From Marinobacter sp. F4206 (lineage in GTDB: Bacteria > Pseudomonadota > Gammaproteobacteria > Pseudomonadales > Oleiphilaceae): a stretch of 64,000 nt of DNA. The notes under the pieces were generated by a model. That model saw nothing but the letters and a program-made list of their open reading frames with translations. It did no database searches and was not told the DNA's origin. Location of the stretch: NCBI RefSeq assembly GCF_019392195.1, contig NZ_JAHXKI010000003.1, forward strand, positions 310,001 to 374,000. The letters are read 5' to 3'. Positions 18,058 through 25,087 of this stretch are shown in pieces (position 1 is the stretch's first letter; each line of letters begins with the position of its first letter). The position numbers and the translations under genes were made by a program.

Positions 18058-18465
18058 CTAAAACTGCCCCCTAACGATAAAAATCAGAGGCATAGAAAAA
18101 AGAAACGTAACCAACAAAGCAGGCTTAACGGCCTTGGCCAACAGCGTTGAGAAACTGGGCTGGGCCGTTAAAACAACGTCTGGCAGTTGGTGTGAGACCC
18201 AGACTTCCATCTCCGCGCCAACCACCAATTCTTCGTCAGGGGTATAAGGGGGAGGAGCGATAAAGTGGATAGGCCCCTTCCCTTCAACCCTGATACCCAG
18301 TTGAACCAACCTGTCCAAAGCAGCACGATGATTCTGCTCAATCAAAGCCGAGGTTTTTCTCGCCCTGAACAATGGCTTTAGCTGCGAAAAACGCACCAGC
18401 ATGAGCAGCAAACAGATCGCTGATACCGCTATTGCATAGTAGACGATGAACTCTGTTGTATTCAT
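18058..18465 (-). CDS. Small two-helix membrane protein of unknown function (cassette gene)
   Basis: A 135-residue protein with a membrane helix at residues about 6-24 and another at about 113-130. The middle section (about 30-110) is soluble, with a basic stretch RFSQLKPLFRARK after the first helix and a proline-rich IAPPPYTPDEE. No family recognised. Starts at an ATG; the gene makes up one cassette flanked by attC sites. Confidence 0.65.
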   Translation of the reverse strand: MNTTEFIVYYAIAVSAICLLLMLVRFSQLKPLFRARKTSALIEQNHRAALDRLVQLGIRVEGKGPIHFIAPPPYTPDEELVVGAEMEVWVSHQLPDVVLTAQPSFSTLLAKAVKPALLVTFLFSMPLIFIVRGQF

Positions 18466-18468
18466 GAG

Positions 18469-18550
18469 GTGTAATGCCCTGGCTTTGCGGCGTGCCGGAG
18501 CGCCAGCGTAGGCGCGTCCGCCAACAGCCGCTGGCTATGTGATATTAGCT
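18469..18550 (-). other. Degenerate attC site of the GFA cassette
   Basis: The outer boxes read AGCTAAT (18550-18544) and ATTACAC (18475-18469) on the minus strand. Each carries a change in the otherwise constant AAC/GTT triplet. The inner arms still pair (GGCTGTTGGCGG against CGCCGCAAAGCC). Probably inactive. Confidence 0.55.
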
Positions 18551-18951
18551 TACTCTGGCAGGCCCTCGAACTCTGGCACGTCACCAATCGCCCCATCCCA
18601 AACCGCTCTGCTCGATGTGAAGATGCGCGCAGTTGGCAACACAGAAACTTCAGTGTCCAGACTCCCTGCGGGAACGACGAGCAGATCTGTAAGTTGAGTG
18701 CTCGGTAATGCTGAACCACACGCCCTACAAAAGCTTTTGTTGTGGCGAGTACCCAGAAGCGTAAAGGAAGTCACAGCCTCTGCACCCGACAGCCAGGTCA
18801 GGTTAGCCGAATGCGAAAATAAATTTGCCGCATGAGCAGATCCCGTATCCTTTTGGCAATACTCACAATGACACAAGTAAAAGCTGTCGAAGTCCCCATG
18901 GACCTCAAATCTCACTGTGCCACACAGGCAAGAACCAACATGCCTAGTCAT
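18550..18951 (-). CDS. GFA-domain (CENP-V/GFA family) zinc protein (cassette gene)
   Basis: A 133-residue protein with the cysteine pattern of the GFA family: SCLCG near residue 7, CHCEYCQ near residue 28 and CRACG near residue 78, which bind zinc. Family members include enzymes acting on glutathione adducts, but many are uncharacterised. The ATG at 18951 is preferred to a GTG inside the attC site at 19002. Its TAA stop lies against the degenerate attC site. Confidence 0.8.
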   Translation of the reverse strand: MTRHVGSCLCGTVRFEVHGDFDSFYLCHCEYCQKDTGSAHAANLFSHSANLTWLSGAEAVTSFTLLGTRHNKSFCRACGSALPSTQLTDLLVVPAGSLDTEVSVLPTARIFTSSRAVWDGAIGDVPEFEGLPE

Positions 18952-18984
18952 AGGATTCCCTTCTATGGCCTGCAGGTGACGCAC

Positions 18985-19062
18985 ACATAACGCCCGGCTC
19001 ACGCGCCGGTTTGGAGCCGCGAAGCGGCAGAGAACTGGTCGCCGTGCAGCCGATTGTTAACT
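18985..19062 (-). other. attC site of the OLD-like ATPase cassette
   Basis: On the minus strand AGTTAAC (19062-19056) and GTTATGT (18991-18985) enclose arms CGGCTGCACGGCGACCAG and CCGGCGCGTGAGCCG, complementary with small bulges. The TAA stop of the ATPase gene is inside the first box. This is one of the clearest sites of the array. Confidence 0.8.
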
Positions 19063-20451
19063 GAACAGGGTTTCAACGACTTTGTCACCTAAATAGGTCC
19101 TCAGTGAATTTTCATCGGTTCCACTTGCTTGGAGTTCGGTCGCTATCAGTTGGCCCACTAACACTTCCCAGGGTTTCGCCGTACCTAGCAATGCAAGAAT
19201 AACATTTCTGACATCTTTTATTTTTCTGGTTCTTCTTTGATCGAAATTATCTCGGAGGTTGATAAGTGTTTTTGTTGTTTGATGTTCTGGATTTAGATCT
19301 ACCCATTGACCGATTTTTAAACAGAAATCTTCAGGGTTATATCCATGTTTTAATAAACACTCGTTCGTTAAAAGAATATTCTCTATTGCGTAGCAATTAA
19401 GACGTGTTCTACGAACAAACCCAATATCGTTTATGTCTGACTGGCTTGAGTCGTCCAAATCGCGAATCGAAAAAGCTTTTGGATCATCATAGATAGATGG
19501 GAGAAATGTGTTTAGCCAGTTCTCCCATTTATTCATTTCGTCTACCGAACCAACAACACAAGGATAATACCGAATCGCGCCCTGACTACTTCTGGCTATT
19601 TGCTCAAATACCCTCTTATCATCCTCTCCCTCAACTAAAAGTATTGGTGTCTTATTAAAGTGACTAGAAAGAGGATGCGCACCAAAAACCGGTAAAATTT
19701 CATGGCAAACGGGATCATATTTAAAAAATGAAAACTCATTTTGGTTTTTTTCTGTTATAGGAACAATTTGCAAGTCCGCGCCTTCTTTGAAGGCGCCTAC
19801 AATAGCTGTGCTGTGGGTTGCCAAGACCACTCTAAAATTGAATTCTGTGGCTATCTTCTCTACGAATTCAACAAATTTATGTTGTAGATCAGGATGCAAA
19901 TGCACATCTGGCTCATCTAACAGCAAAACTTTATTGTCTTGTGTTGATCTTGAAAACACCAAAACTTCGATGCTCAATGCTATAAGCTCTGATTCACCAC
20001 TCGATATGTTGTTTTCATCTACTGCTTCATCTTGGTCATTAGATATTTCAAACCCTCTATCACTTCTTTTCAGGTTGATGTTAGGAAGCAGCTCATTTAT
20101 ATAATTTATTGTAGTATCAAACGTGTAATTTTCGTCTTTTCTCTTGCTGAGGTCTTTCTCTATTTCTCGAAGTACCATTACCTCAAGATTTCGGAACTGG
20201 GCTGTACTTTGTTGACGGAAATTTTCTGTACGATTTTTCCTTCTAGTGTCTCTCAGCCAATTCGGATTGTTTGAGATATTATGTTCAACACCAGGCTCAT
20301 ATTTAAGCGTCCCACCACGCTCAGGAGTTATATATTTCGTACTGAAATTTCCTGATGAGTCAATTTTACGCAGAAGGGTACTTTTACCCGAACCGTTCTT
20401 ACCTAGAAGCACTGTAAACTTCGCGTTATTAACTAATTCTTGTATTTGCAC
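19057..20451 (-). CDS. OLD-like AAA ATPase with TOPRIM nuclease domain (cassette gene)
   Basis: A 464-residue protein. The N-terminal ABC/AAA-type ATPase has Walker A GKNGSGKST (17-25), signature ISSGESE (149-155), Walker B VLLLDEPDVHLH (175-186) and an H-loop ATHS (211-214). The C-terminal part fits a TOPRIM fold with ILLVEGEDDKR (Glu274) and the acidic RDLDD (Asp331, Asp333). This is the OLD-family layout, and relatives are defence nucleases (P2 OLD, Gabija GajA, retron effectors). A GTG start at 20451 follows AAGGATACAAA. The gene is A+T rich and is one cassette. Defence is inferred from family. Confidence 0.8.
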   Translation of the reverse strand: MQIQELVNNAKFTVLLGKNGSGKSTLLRKIDSSGNFSTKYITPERGGTLKYEPGVEHNISNNPNWLRDTRRKNRTENFRQQSTAQFRNLEVMVLREIEKDLSKRKDENYTFDTTINYINELLPNINLKRSDRGFEISNDQDEAVDENNISSGESELIALSIEVLVFSRSTQDNKVLLLDEPDVHLHPDLQHKFVEFVEKIATEFNFRVVLATHSTAIVGAFKEGADLQIVPITEKNQNEFSFFKYDPVCHEILPVFGAHPLSSHFNKTPILLVEGEDDKRVFEQIARSSQGAIRYYPCVVGSVDEMNKWENWLNTFLPSIYDDPKAFSIRDLDDSSQSDINDIGFVRRTRLNCYAIENILLTNECLLKHGYNPEDFCLKIGQWVDLNPEHQTTKTLINLRDNFDQRRTRKIKDVRNVILALLGTAKPWEVLVGQLIATELQASGTDENSLRTYLGDKVVETLFS

Positions 20452-20464
20452 TTTGTATCCTTAC

Positions 20465-20524
20465 AGTTAACGCCAGAGCGCAACGGCGCACTTTAGTGCG
20501 TCCGAGTGGCGCGACTTGTTAAGC
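20465..20524 (-). other. attC site of the caspase-like cassette
   Basis: On the minus strand GCTTAAC (20524-20518) and GTTAACT (20471-20465) bound a 60-bp site with arms CGCGCCACTCGGACGCAC and GTGCGCCGTTGCGCTCTGG. The TAA stop of the upstream gene is in the first box and the ATPase ribosome site follows directly. Confidence 0.8.
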
Positions 20525-21472
20525 ATATGATCCATTGATGACCTTCTCGTAGTCGAGAGGAAGTCGCTCAAATATGTTCGGAATGTCGTCAGCAAAAAAG
20601 AATCTATTTCTAAAAAACTCAAAGTCATCTTTGGGATTAGCCAAATGCTTTTTTACTTCATTTCTGGCAAATTTTATCCCGAGTTTCTTTACTTTAGCAT
20701 CCTGCAAAACACGGCTTACTAAAAGCTCTGTTCTTGCCTTCTTAGGCTTGCCGCGACAATACTGCTGAAAATATGCCCTGAATCCTTCCGCAAAAAACCT
20801 CCTCGCTCCAAGGAACATAAAGTGTCTGGATTCATCCGAAACGTTCTCATTTATTGAGTCCATGGCCTTGTTCGCGTCGCCAGATTCAAATAGGACTTTA
20901 TAAAAATTTGAGAACCGCTGTTTCAGCTCTTCAGGATGCAACTCGCACTCCGCCCCGATAACGCCAAAAAACGGAGCTCCATCCATGTGGCTCGCAGTAT
21001 CGATTAAATAAGCTCCGTTACAGGCACCGACTACCAGTAATAGATTAAAACGCGTCGCACGGTTTAGATTGATGAGTTCGTTCTTAAGCCTATTCCACGG
21101 CAAATGGCTACCATCACCCATTTGCAAACCATCCTTGTCGCCATGGCATTCAATGTGGAGCAGCGGAATGGACCGCTCAGATTCAATCCTTAAGCAGAGG
21201 CTCCTCAAGCATTCTACAAATTCCTCTGAACTGGTGAGCTGGATAAGTTCAGAGGTGAGAGGCGGATAGATCGAATTAAGGTGCAAGAGCCGATCATCGT
21301 AGATCCATTGCCCAGTTTTGGAATCACTTTCTGGCAACGACTCTATTACAGTCACGTGGTTGAATACCGATGATGCTTCCATAAAATCCCAGTAATGCTT
21401 AACAGCGTATTCAACGAATGCGTTCGTATAATTCAAATTTTCAAGACGCCCCAGCTTACCTAAAGCTACCAA
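20519..21472 (-). CDS. Caspase/CHAT-like cysteine peptidase-type protein (cassette gene)
   Basis: About 317 residues. The centre (about 100-200) has the arrangement of a caspase/CHAT fold: a hydrophobic strand before a His motif LLHIECHGDKDG (His110), then a strand before a Cys motif LLVVGACNGAY (Cys151). The N-terminal 90 and C-terminal 120 residues match nothing I recognise; the tail is Lys/Phe-rich. The frame has no ATG; a TTG at 21472 is the nominal start and the frame stays open without a start to 21567, so the N-terminus may be incomplete. CHAT proteases act in several defence systems; that role here is inference. Confidence 0.6.
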   Translation of the reverse strand: MVALGKLGRLENLNYTNAFVEYAVKHYWDFMEASSVFNHVTVIESLPESDSKTGQWIYDDRLLHLNSIYPPLTSELIQLTSSEEFVECLRSLCLRIESERSIPLLHIECHGDKDGLQMGDGSHLPWNRLKNELINLNRATRFNLLLVVGACNGAYLIDTASHMDGAPFFGVIGAECELHPEELKQRFSNFYKVLFESGDANKAMDSINENVSDESRHFMFLGARRFFAEGFRAYFQQYCRGKPKKARTELLVSRVLQDAKVKKLGIKFARNEVKKHLANPKDDFEFFRNRFFFADDIPNIFERLPLDYEKVINGSYA

Positions 21473-21512
21473 ACAATCAGTAACCTGGAGAGTTTCGAAC
21501 CGGTTCCCGCCG

Positions 21513-21567
21513 GAGTTATACGCCCCTTTCTCACCATCTTTGTTTCCTCGCCGAGGGCGTATAACTC
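21513..21567. repeat. 13-bp perfect inverted repeat upstream of the caspase-like gene
   Basis: GAGTTATACGCCC at 21513-21525 is the exact reverse complement of GGGCGTATAACTC at 21555-21567; the loop is 29 bases. It is not in attC orientation and has no T tract. Together with the neighbouring repeat and terminator it fills the 346-bp space 21473-21818 that holds no recognised gene. Confidence 0.7.
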
Positions 21568-21639
21568 AAGGGACTTAAAATCGTAGCCTTCAAAATATCA
21601 GAGACTTACAGAAGATTCCCGTCTTTCTCCCGGACTTTT

Positions 21640-21660
21640 GCGAACGCGTTCGTATAATTC
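21640..21660. repeat. 21-bp repeated element with CGAACGCGTTCG palindrome
   Basis: Centre copy of a short element built on CGAACGCGTTCG followed by TATAATTC. Related copies are at 21414-21434 (19 of 21 bases) and 50158-50178 (18 of 21). Role unknown. Confidence 0.55.
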
Positions 21661-21661
21661 C

Positions 21662-21668
21662 GGTTAAC
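21662..21668 (-). other. Candidate integron core site at the array's leading edge
   Basis: GTTAACC on the minus strand fits a cassette insertion point and lies upstream of the first cassette. No complementary arms are visible, so it may be a degenerate attI or the remains of an attC. Confidence 0.35.
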
Positions 21669-21712
21669 GCCGTATCCGGAAGCGTAGACGAGCTGTTGGT
21701 TCGTTGATTATC

Positions 21713-21747
21713 CCGAGCGGTGCTGGTACTTTTCCGCTCGGTTTTAT
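21713..21747 (+). terminator. Rho-independent terminator without an obvious gene
   Basis: CCGAGCGG at 21713-21720 pairs with CCGCTCGG at 21734-21741 and is followed by TTTTATT. It faces plus-strand transcription, but no plus-strand gene lies upstream until beyond the cassette array. Confidence 0.65.
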
Positions 21748-21818
21748 TGGGATTCCAGCCAAGGATCGTGCTGGGCGTTCTCGTTATGACATTGCCATAC
21801 CTTCAAAGGACTGAAGAC

Positions 21819-23750
21819 ATGCCCGAGGCAAGCGGATTGCAGTTCACCGTCCGTATTGGTGAACATTCCCCAGATTTATTTGCCCTCGTCAGCTTTGCGC
21901 TGACCGAAGGCCTCTCCGAACTCTTTCATGGCCGTTTGCAGTTGGCCAGCACCGACTCGACCGTTCGCGCTCAGGATTTGCTGGAGCAGCCCCTGGACCT
22001 GGTGATCTGGCAGGATGGTAACCCCGTTCGCCGGTTCACCGGTGTGGTCAGTGAATTTGCCCGCGGGGATGCGGGCCATCGTCGTACTCACTACGAAGTG
22101 GTGTTCCAGCCGCCGCTTTGGCGCATGGAGCTAATGCGCAACAGCCGTATCTTTCAGGCCCGAACCACCGACGCGATTGTCAGAACATTGCTCGCAGAAC
22201 GGGGTATTGTGAATGCTGTCTTCGACCTCAAGCGCGCACCGGAGAAGCGGGAATACTGCGTTCAGCACCGGGAAAACGATCTGGCGTTTGTTGAGCGCTT
22301 GGCGGCGGAAGAGGGCTGGCACTACCGGTATCAGCACGGCAGTGTGGACGGGGGCGAGCAACCGGCGCTGGTCTTCGCAGACCACCACGGCGATGCTCCG
22401 AAACTTCAATCATCCCCATACACAGCGATGGCTATTGGTGGCGTACGTCAGCCCGGCGTCTTCCGGTTCGCCAATCAGGAACGGGTCCGGGTGGCCTCCG
22501 TTGCCTTGAAGGATTATACGTTCAGGAATCCCGCCTACGCCCTGTTGCACGAACGGGGTGCCACTAACCCTGGCCATCGGGACGACTACCAGCACTTCGA
22601 CTACCCCGGCCGCTTCAAGGCCGACGCCAGTGCCCGCCCGTATACCGAATCCCGTCTGGATGCCCTGCGGAACGATGCCAGCACCGCGACGGGCGAGAGC
22701 AATCGTCCGGACTTCACAGCCGGAGCCCGGTTCGAACTCACCGGCCACCCCCATTCCGATCTGAACAGGGATTGGCTGCTTACGGCGGTCACCCACATGG
22801 GTAAACAGCCCCAGGCATTGGAAGAGGCCGCCGGTCCCGCGCCGACCTCCTATCACAACTTCTTCAACGCGGTGCCTGCCGATCATCACTGGCGTCCGCT
22901 CTCGTCGAACTGTCCGCTGATGGACGGCCCCCAGATCGCCATGGTGACCGGTCCGGAAGGCGAGGAGATTCACTGCGATGCGCACGGCCGGGTCAAGGTG
23001 CGGTTTCCGTGGGATCGCGACAGCGCTAACGACGAGCGCAGCAGCGCCTGGCTGCGGGTGAGTCAGGGTTGGGCCGGTGGTGGATATGGTTTAATGGCAC
23101 TGCCGAGAATTGGCCACGAAGTGATTGTCTCATTCCTGGATGGCGATCCCGACCAGCCAATAATCACCGGCAGAACATACCATGGGGCCAACACGCCCCC
23201 GTACGCCTTGCCGGAACACAAAACCCGCACCACCCTGAAAACCCGGACCCACAAGGGGAAGGGCAGCAATGAACTGCGGTTTGAGGACGAGGCCGACCGG
23301 GAGCAGATCTACCTCCACGCCCAGAAGGATCTGGACCTGATTGCCGGGCACAACCGCACCGAAGTCGTTGGCAACGACAGTCACCTTACGGTTGAGCGCA
23401 ACCGGTTCACTTACGTGCAGGGTAATGCCCATGAAACCGTGGGTGGCGAACGGCGGGAAAAAACGGGCGGTGATCACAGCCTGACAGTCGGGGGCAGTTT
23501 TCACGGCATGCAGGGTGCTGGCCAGCTTGTGGAGGCGGGTCGTGAGATTCACCATCGTGCCGGGATGAAGATTGTCATTGAAGCTGGCGCAGAAGTGACT
23601 CTCGTGGCCGGAGGCAGCTTTATGAAGGTCGATCCGAGCGGCGTGACGGTCTCGGGACCACTCGTGCGGATGAATTCGGGCGGCGGGCCGGGCCATGGCA
23701 CCGGGCAGTCTGCACAGTCTCCGGAGCGGCCCCGGGGTATGGAGACGTGA
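21819..23750 (+). CDS. vgrG: Type VI secretion spike protein VgrG
   Basis: A 643-residue VgrG. The N-terminal gp27-like part (about 1-380) begins FTVRIGEHSPDLFALVSFALTEGLSE and includes the YCVQHRENDLAFVERLAAEEGWHY segment; the gp5-like OB part has PLMDGPQIAMVTGPEGEEIHCDAHGRVKVRFPWDRD and SQGWAGGGYGLMALPRIGHEVIVSFLDGDPDQPIITG; a repeat-rich beta-helix needle ends with a short Gly/Pro tail and no added effector domain. The start at 21819 is chosen for the AAAGGA eight bases upstream. No other T6SS, PAAR or effector gene lies nearby, so it is an orphan. Confidence 0.92.
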   Translation: MPEASGLQFTVRIGEHSPDLFALVSFALTEGLSELFHGRLQLASTDSTVRAQDLLEQPLDLVIWQDGNPVRRFTGVVSEFARGDAGHRRTHYEVVFQPPLWRMELMRNSRIFQARTTDAIVRTLLAERGIVNAVFDLKRAPEKREYCVQHRENDLAFVERLAAEEGWHYRYQHGSVDGGEQPALVFADHHGDAPKLQSSPYTAMAIGGVRQPGVFRFANQERVRVASVALKDYTFRNPAYALLHERGATNPGHRDDYQHFDYPGRFKADASARPYTESRLDALRNDASTATGESNRPDFTAGARFELTGHPHSDLNRDWLLTAVTHMGKQPQALEEAAGPAPTSYHNFFNAVPADHHWRPLSSNCPLMDGPQIAMVTGPEGEEIHCDAHGRVKVRFPWDRDSANDERSSAWLRVSQGWAGGGYGLMALPRIGHEVIVSFLDGDPDQPIITGRTYHGANTPPYALPEHKTRTTLKTRTHKGKGSNELRFEDEADREQIYLHAQKDLDLIAGHNRTEVVGNDSHLTVERNRFTYVQGNAHETVGGERREKTGGDHSLTVGGSFHGMQGAGQLVEAGREIHHRAGMKIVIEAGAEVTLVAGGSFMKVDPSGVTVSGPLVRMNSGGGPGHGTGQSAQSPERPRGMET

Positions 23751-23883
23751 CTCGACAGTAACGTCTTTCTGATGCGATCCGGTGTCTGGACGGGTAAAGT
23801 GTAGTCACTCAGGTGCCGGGCTGCGGATTGATAAGTGTCTGCCGGTCGGCCGAATCGATACAACCCAGGACAGCTCGCTCATC

Positions 23884-24987
23884 GTGGACGACCAGCAAAC
23901 GAATAACGCGCCAGCGGACGGTAGCAAACGGCCTCTCATCTCCTCCGATCTTTCCACCCCGATCTATGGCCTGTTTACCCTCGGTATCCTTTACACGCTG
24001 TATGTGGCGCACCAGATTGTCCTGCCCATCATCCTGGCGATTCTGACCAGTCTGTTGCTGTCGCCGATCGTGAAAAAGCTCTACGTTGCCTTCCGCATTC
24101 CCCGGATGGTCAGTGCCCTGTTCCTGGTGTTGCTGGTGCTGGCGGGGATTGCCGGGGTGACCTATGCGGTCGCCACGCCGGTGGTAAAGTGGGCCGAAGA
24201 GGCGCCCCAGGGGATTTCCCGGTTACTGGTGGGGCAGAGTGAGATCAAGCGGCAGATCAGCAAGGTGACGGAGTCGGCCGAGAAGGTCGAGAAGTCCATG
24301 GAGGAGTTGTCCGAGAGTGGCGCCGCCAAACCCACCACCGTGGTCCTGCAAACCGACTCCTGGCGCAGCCAGCTGATGAGCAAGGCACGGAACGGTATCG
24401 CCGGGTTTATGCTGGCCATGGCGTTGACCTATTTCCTGCTGGTCGGCGGTGATCGGATTATCAAGAATCTCGTGCGCCAGCTACCAAAAGATCAGCGGAA
24501 AACCGTGCTTAGGATTACCCACGATTCCCAGCACGAAATCGCCCAGTATCTCGGCGTTCTGGCCCTGAGCAACACGGCCGTCGGTCTCGCAACGGGGCTG
24601 ATGTGCTGGGCGGTGGACCTGCCGGACCCTGCCGTGTGGGGCTTGATTGCCGGCCTGGCCCGGTTCATACCCTATCTTGGCGTGATTCTGACCATTTCCC
24701 TGCTGGCGGTGGTGTCGGCGATCAGTCTGGACGTGCTCTGGATGATGGCGATTGCGCCGCTGGGCTTCCTGGCACTCACCACCCTGGTTGGCTTTTTCAT
24801 TGAGCCCTGGGTCCATGGCTTTCGCATGGCCATCAACCCGGTCGTCATCTTTGTTTCGATCTTCTTCTGGGGCTGGCTCTGGGGGCCGGTTGGGGTGCTG
24901 CTCGCAGTACCTCTGATGACGGTCATCCAGGTCGTGCTCAAGCAGATCCCCAAGCTTCGACCGGTGTACCGGGTGATTGCCAGATAG
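23884..24987 (+). CDS. AI-2E/PerM-family membrane transporter
   Basis: About 367 residues with roughly seven to eight membrane helices: a pair near the N-terminus (YGLFTLGILYTLYVAHQIVL), a long soluble segment (about 110-190), then the C-terminal helix bundle with GLIAGLARFIPYLGVILT and INPVVIFVSIFFWGWLWGPVGVLLAVPL, the family hallmark. Members export autoinducer-2 or move ions; the role here is unknown. The start is uncertain: the frame is open from a GTG at 23782, but the GTG at 23884 has AGGACAG upstream and gives a normal N-terminus. Not functionally linked to vgrG by anything visible. Confidence 0.85.
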   Translation: MDDQQTNNAPADGSKRPLISSDLSTPIYGLFTLGILYTLYVAHQIVLPIILAILTSLLLSPIVKKLYVAFRIPRMVSALFLVLLVLAGIAGVTYAVATPVVKWAEEAPQGISRLLVGQSEIKRQISKVTESAEKVEKSMEELSESGAAKPTTVVLQTDSWRSQLMSKARNGIAGFMLAMALTYFLLVGGDRIIKNLVRQLPKDQRKTVLRITHDSQHEIAQYLGVLALSNTAVGLATGLMCWAVDLPDPAVWGLIAGLARFIPYLGVILTISLLAVVSAISLDVLWMMAIAPLGFLALTTLVGFFIEPWVHGFRMAINPVVIFVSIFFWGWLWGPVGVLLAVPLMTVIQVVLKQIPKLRPVYRVIAR

Positions 24988-25087
24988 GCGCTCAAAGGAT
25001 ACCTGCAACACCCACTGACACCTCTACCGATCTAACCTATCCTGAGTTGATACCCATCACTCAGCAGACAGGGAGGATCGCCCGCCC

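Larger units (their letters stand above)
16940..21668 (-). mobile_element. Integron gene-cassette array without integrase (CALIN)
   Basis: Five attC-like sites, one attC half-site and one core site alternate with single genes, all read on the minus strand. Each well-formed site follows a gene stop by a few bases or contains it, and has complementary inner arms separated by a loop. Six cassettes can be traced: caspase-like protein, OLD-like ATPase, GFA protein, small membrane protein, ZIP-like transporter and an ABM pseudogene. The region is visibly richer in A+T than its flanks, most of all at 19-21.7 kb. No intI gene is present on either side within this window. Confidence 0.8.

Noticed and set aside
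21485..21512. A GGTTCGAAAC stretch resembling a tRNA T-loop near the array's edge
   Set aside because: The flanking bases do not form the five-pair T-stem and no acceptor or anticodon stem is visible, so no tRNA or tRNA-derived att site can be supported.
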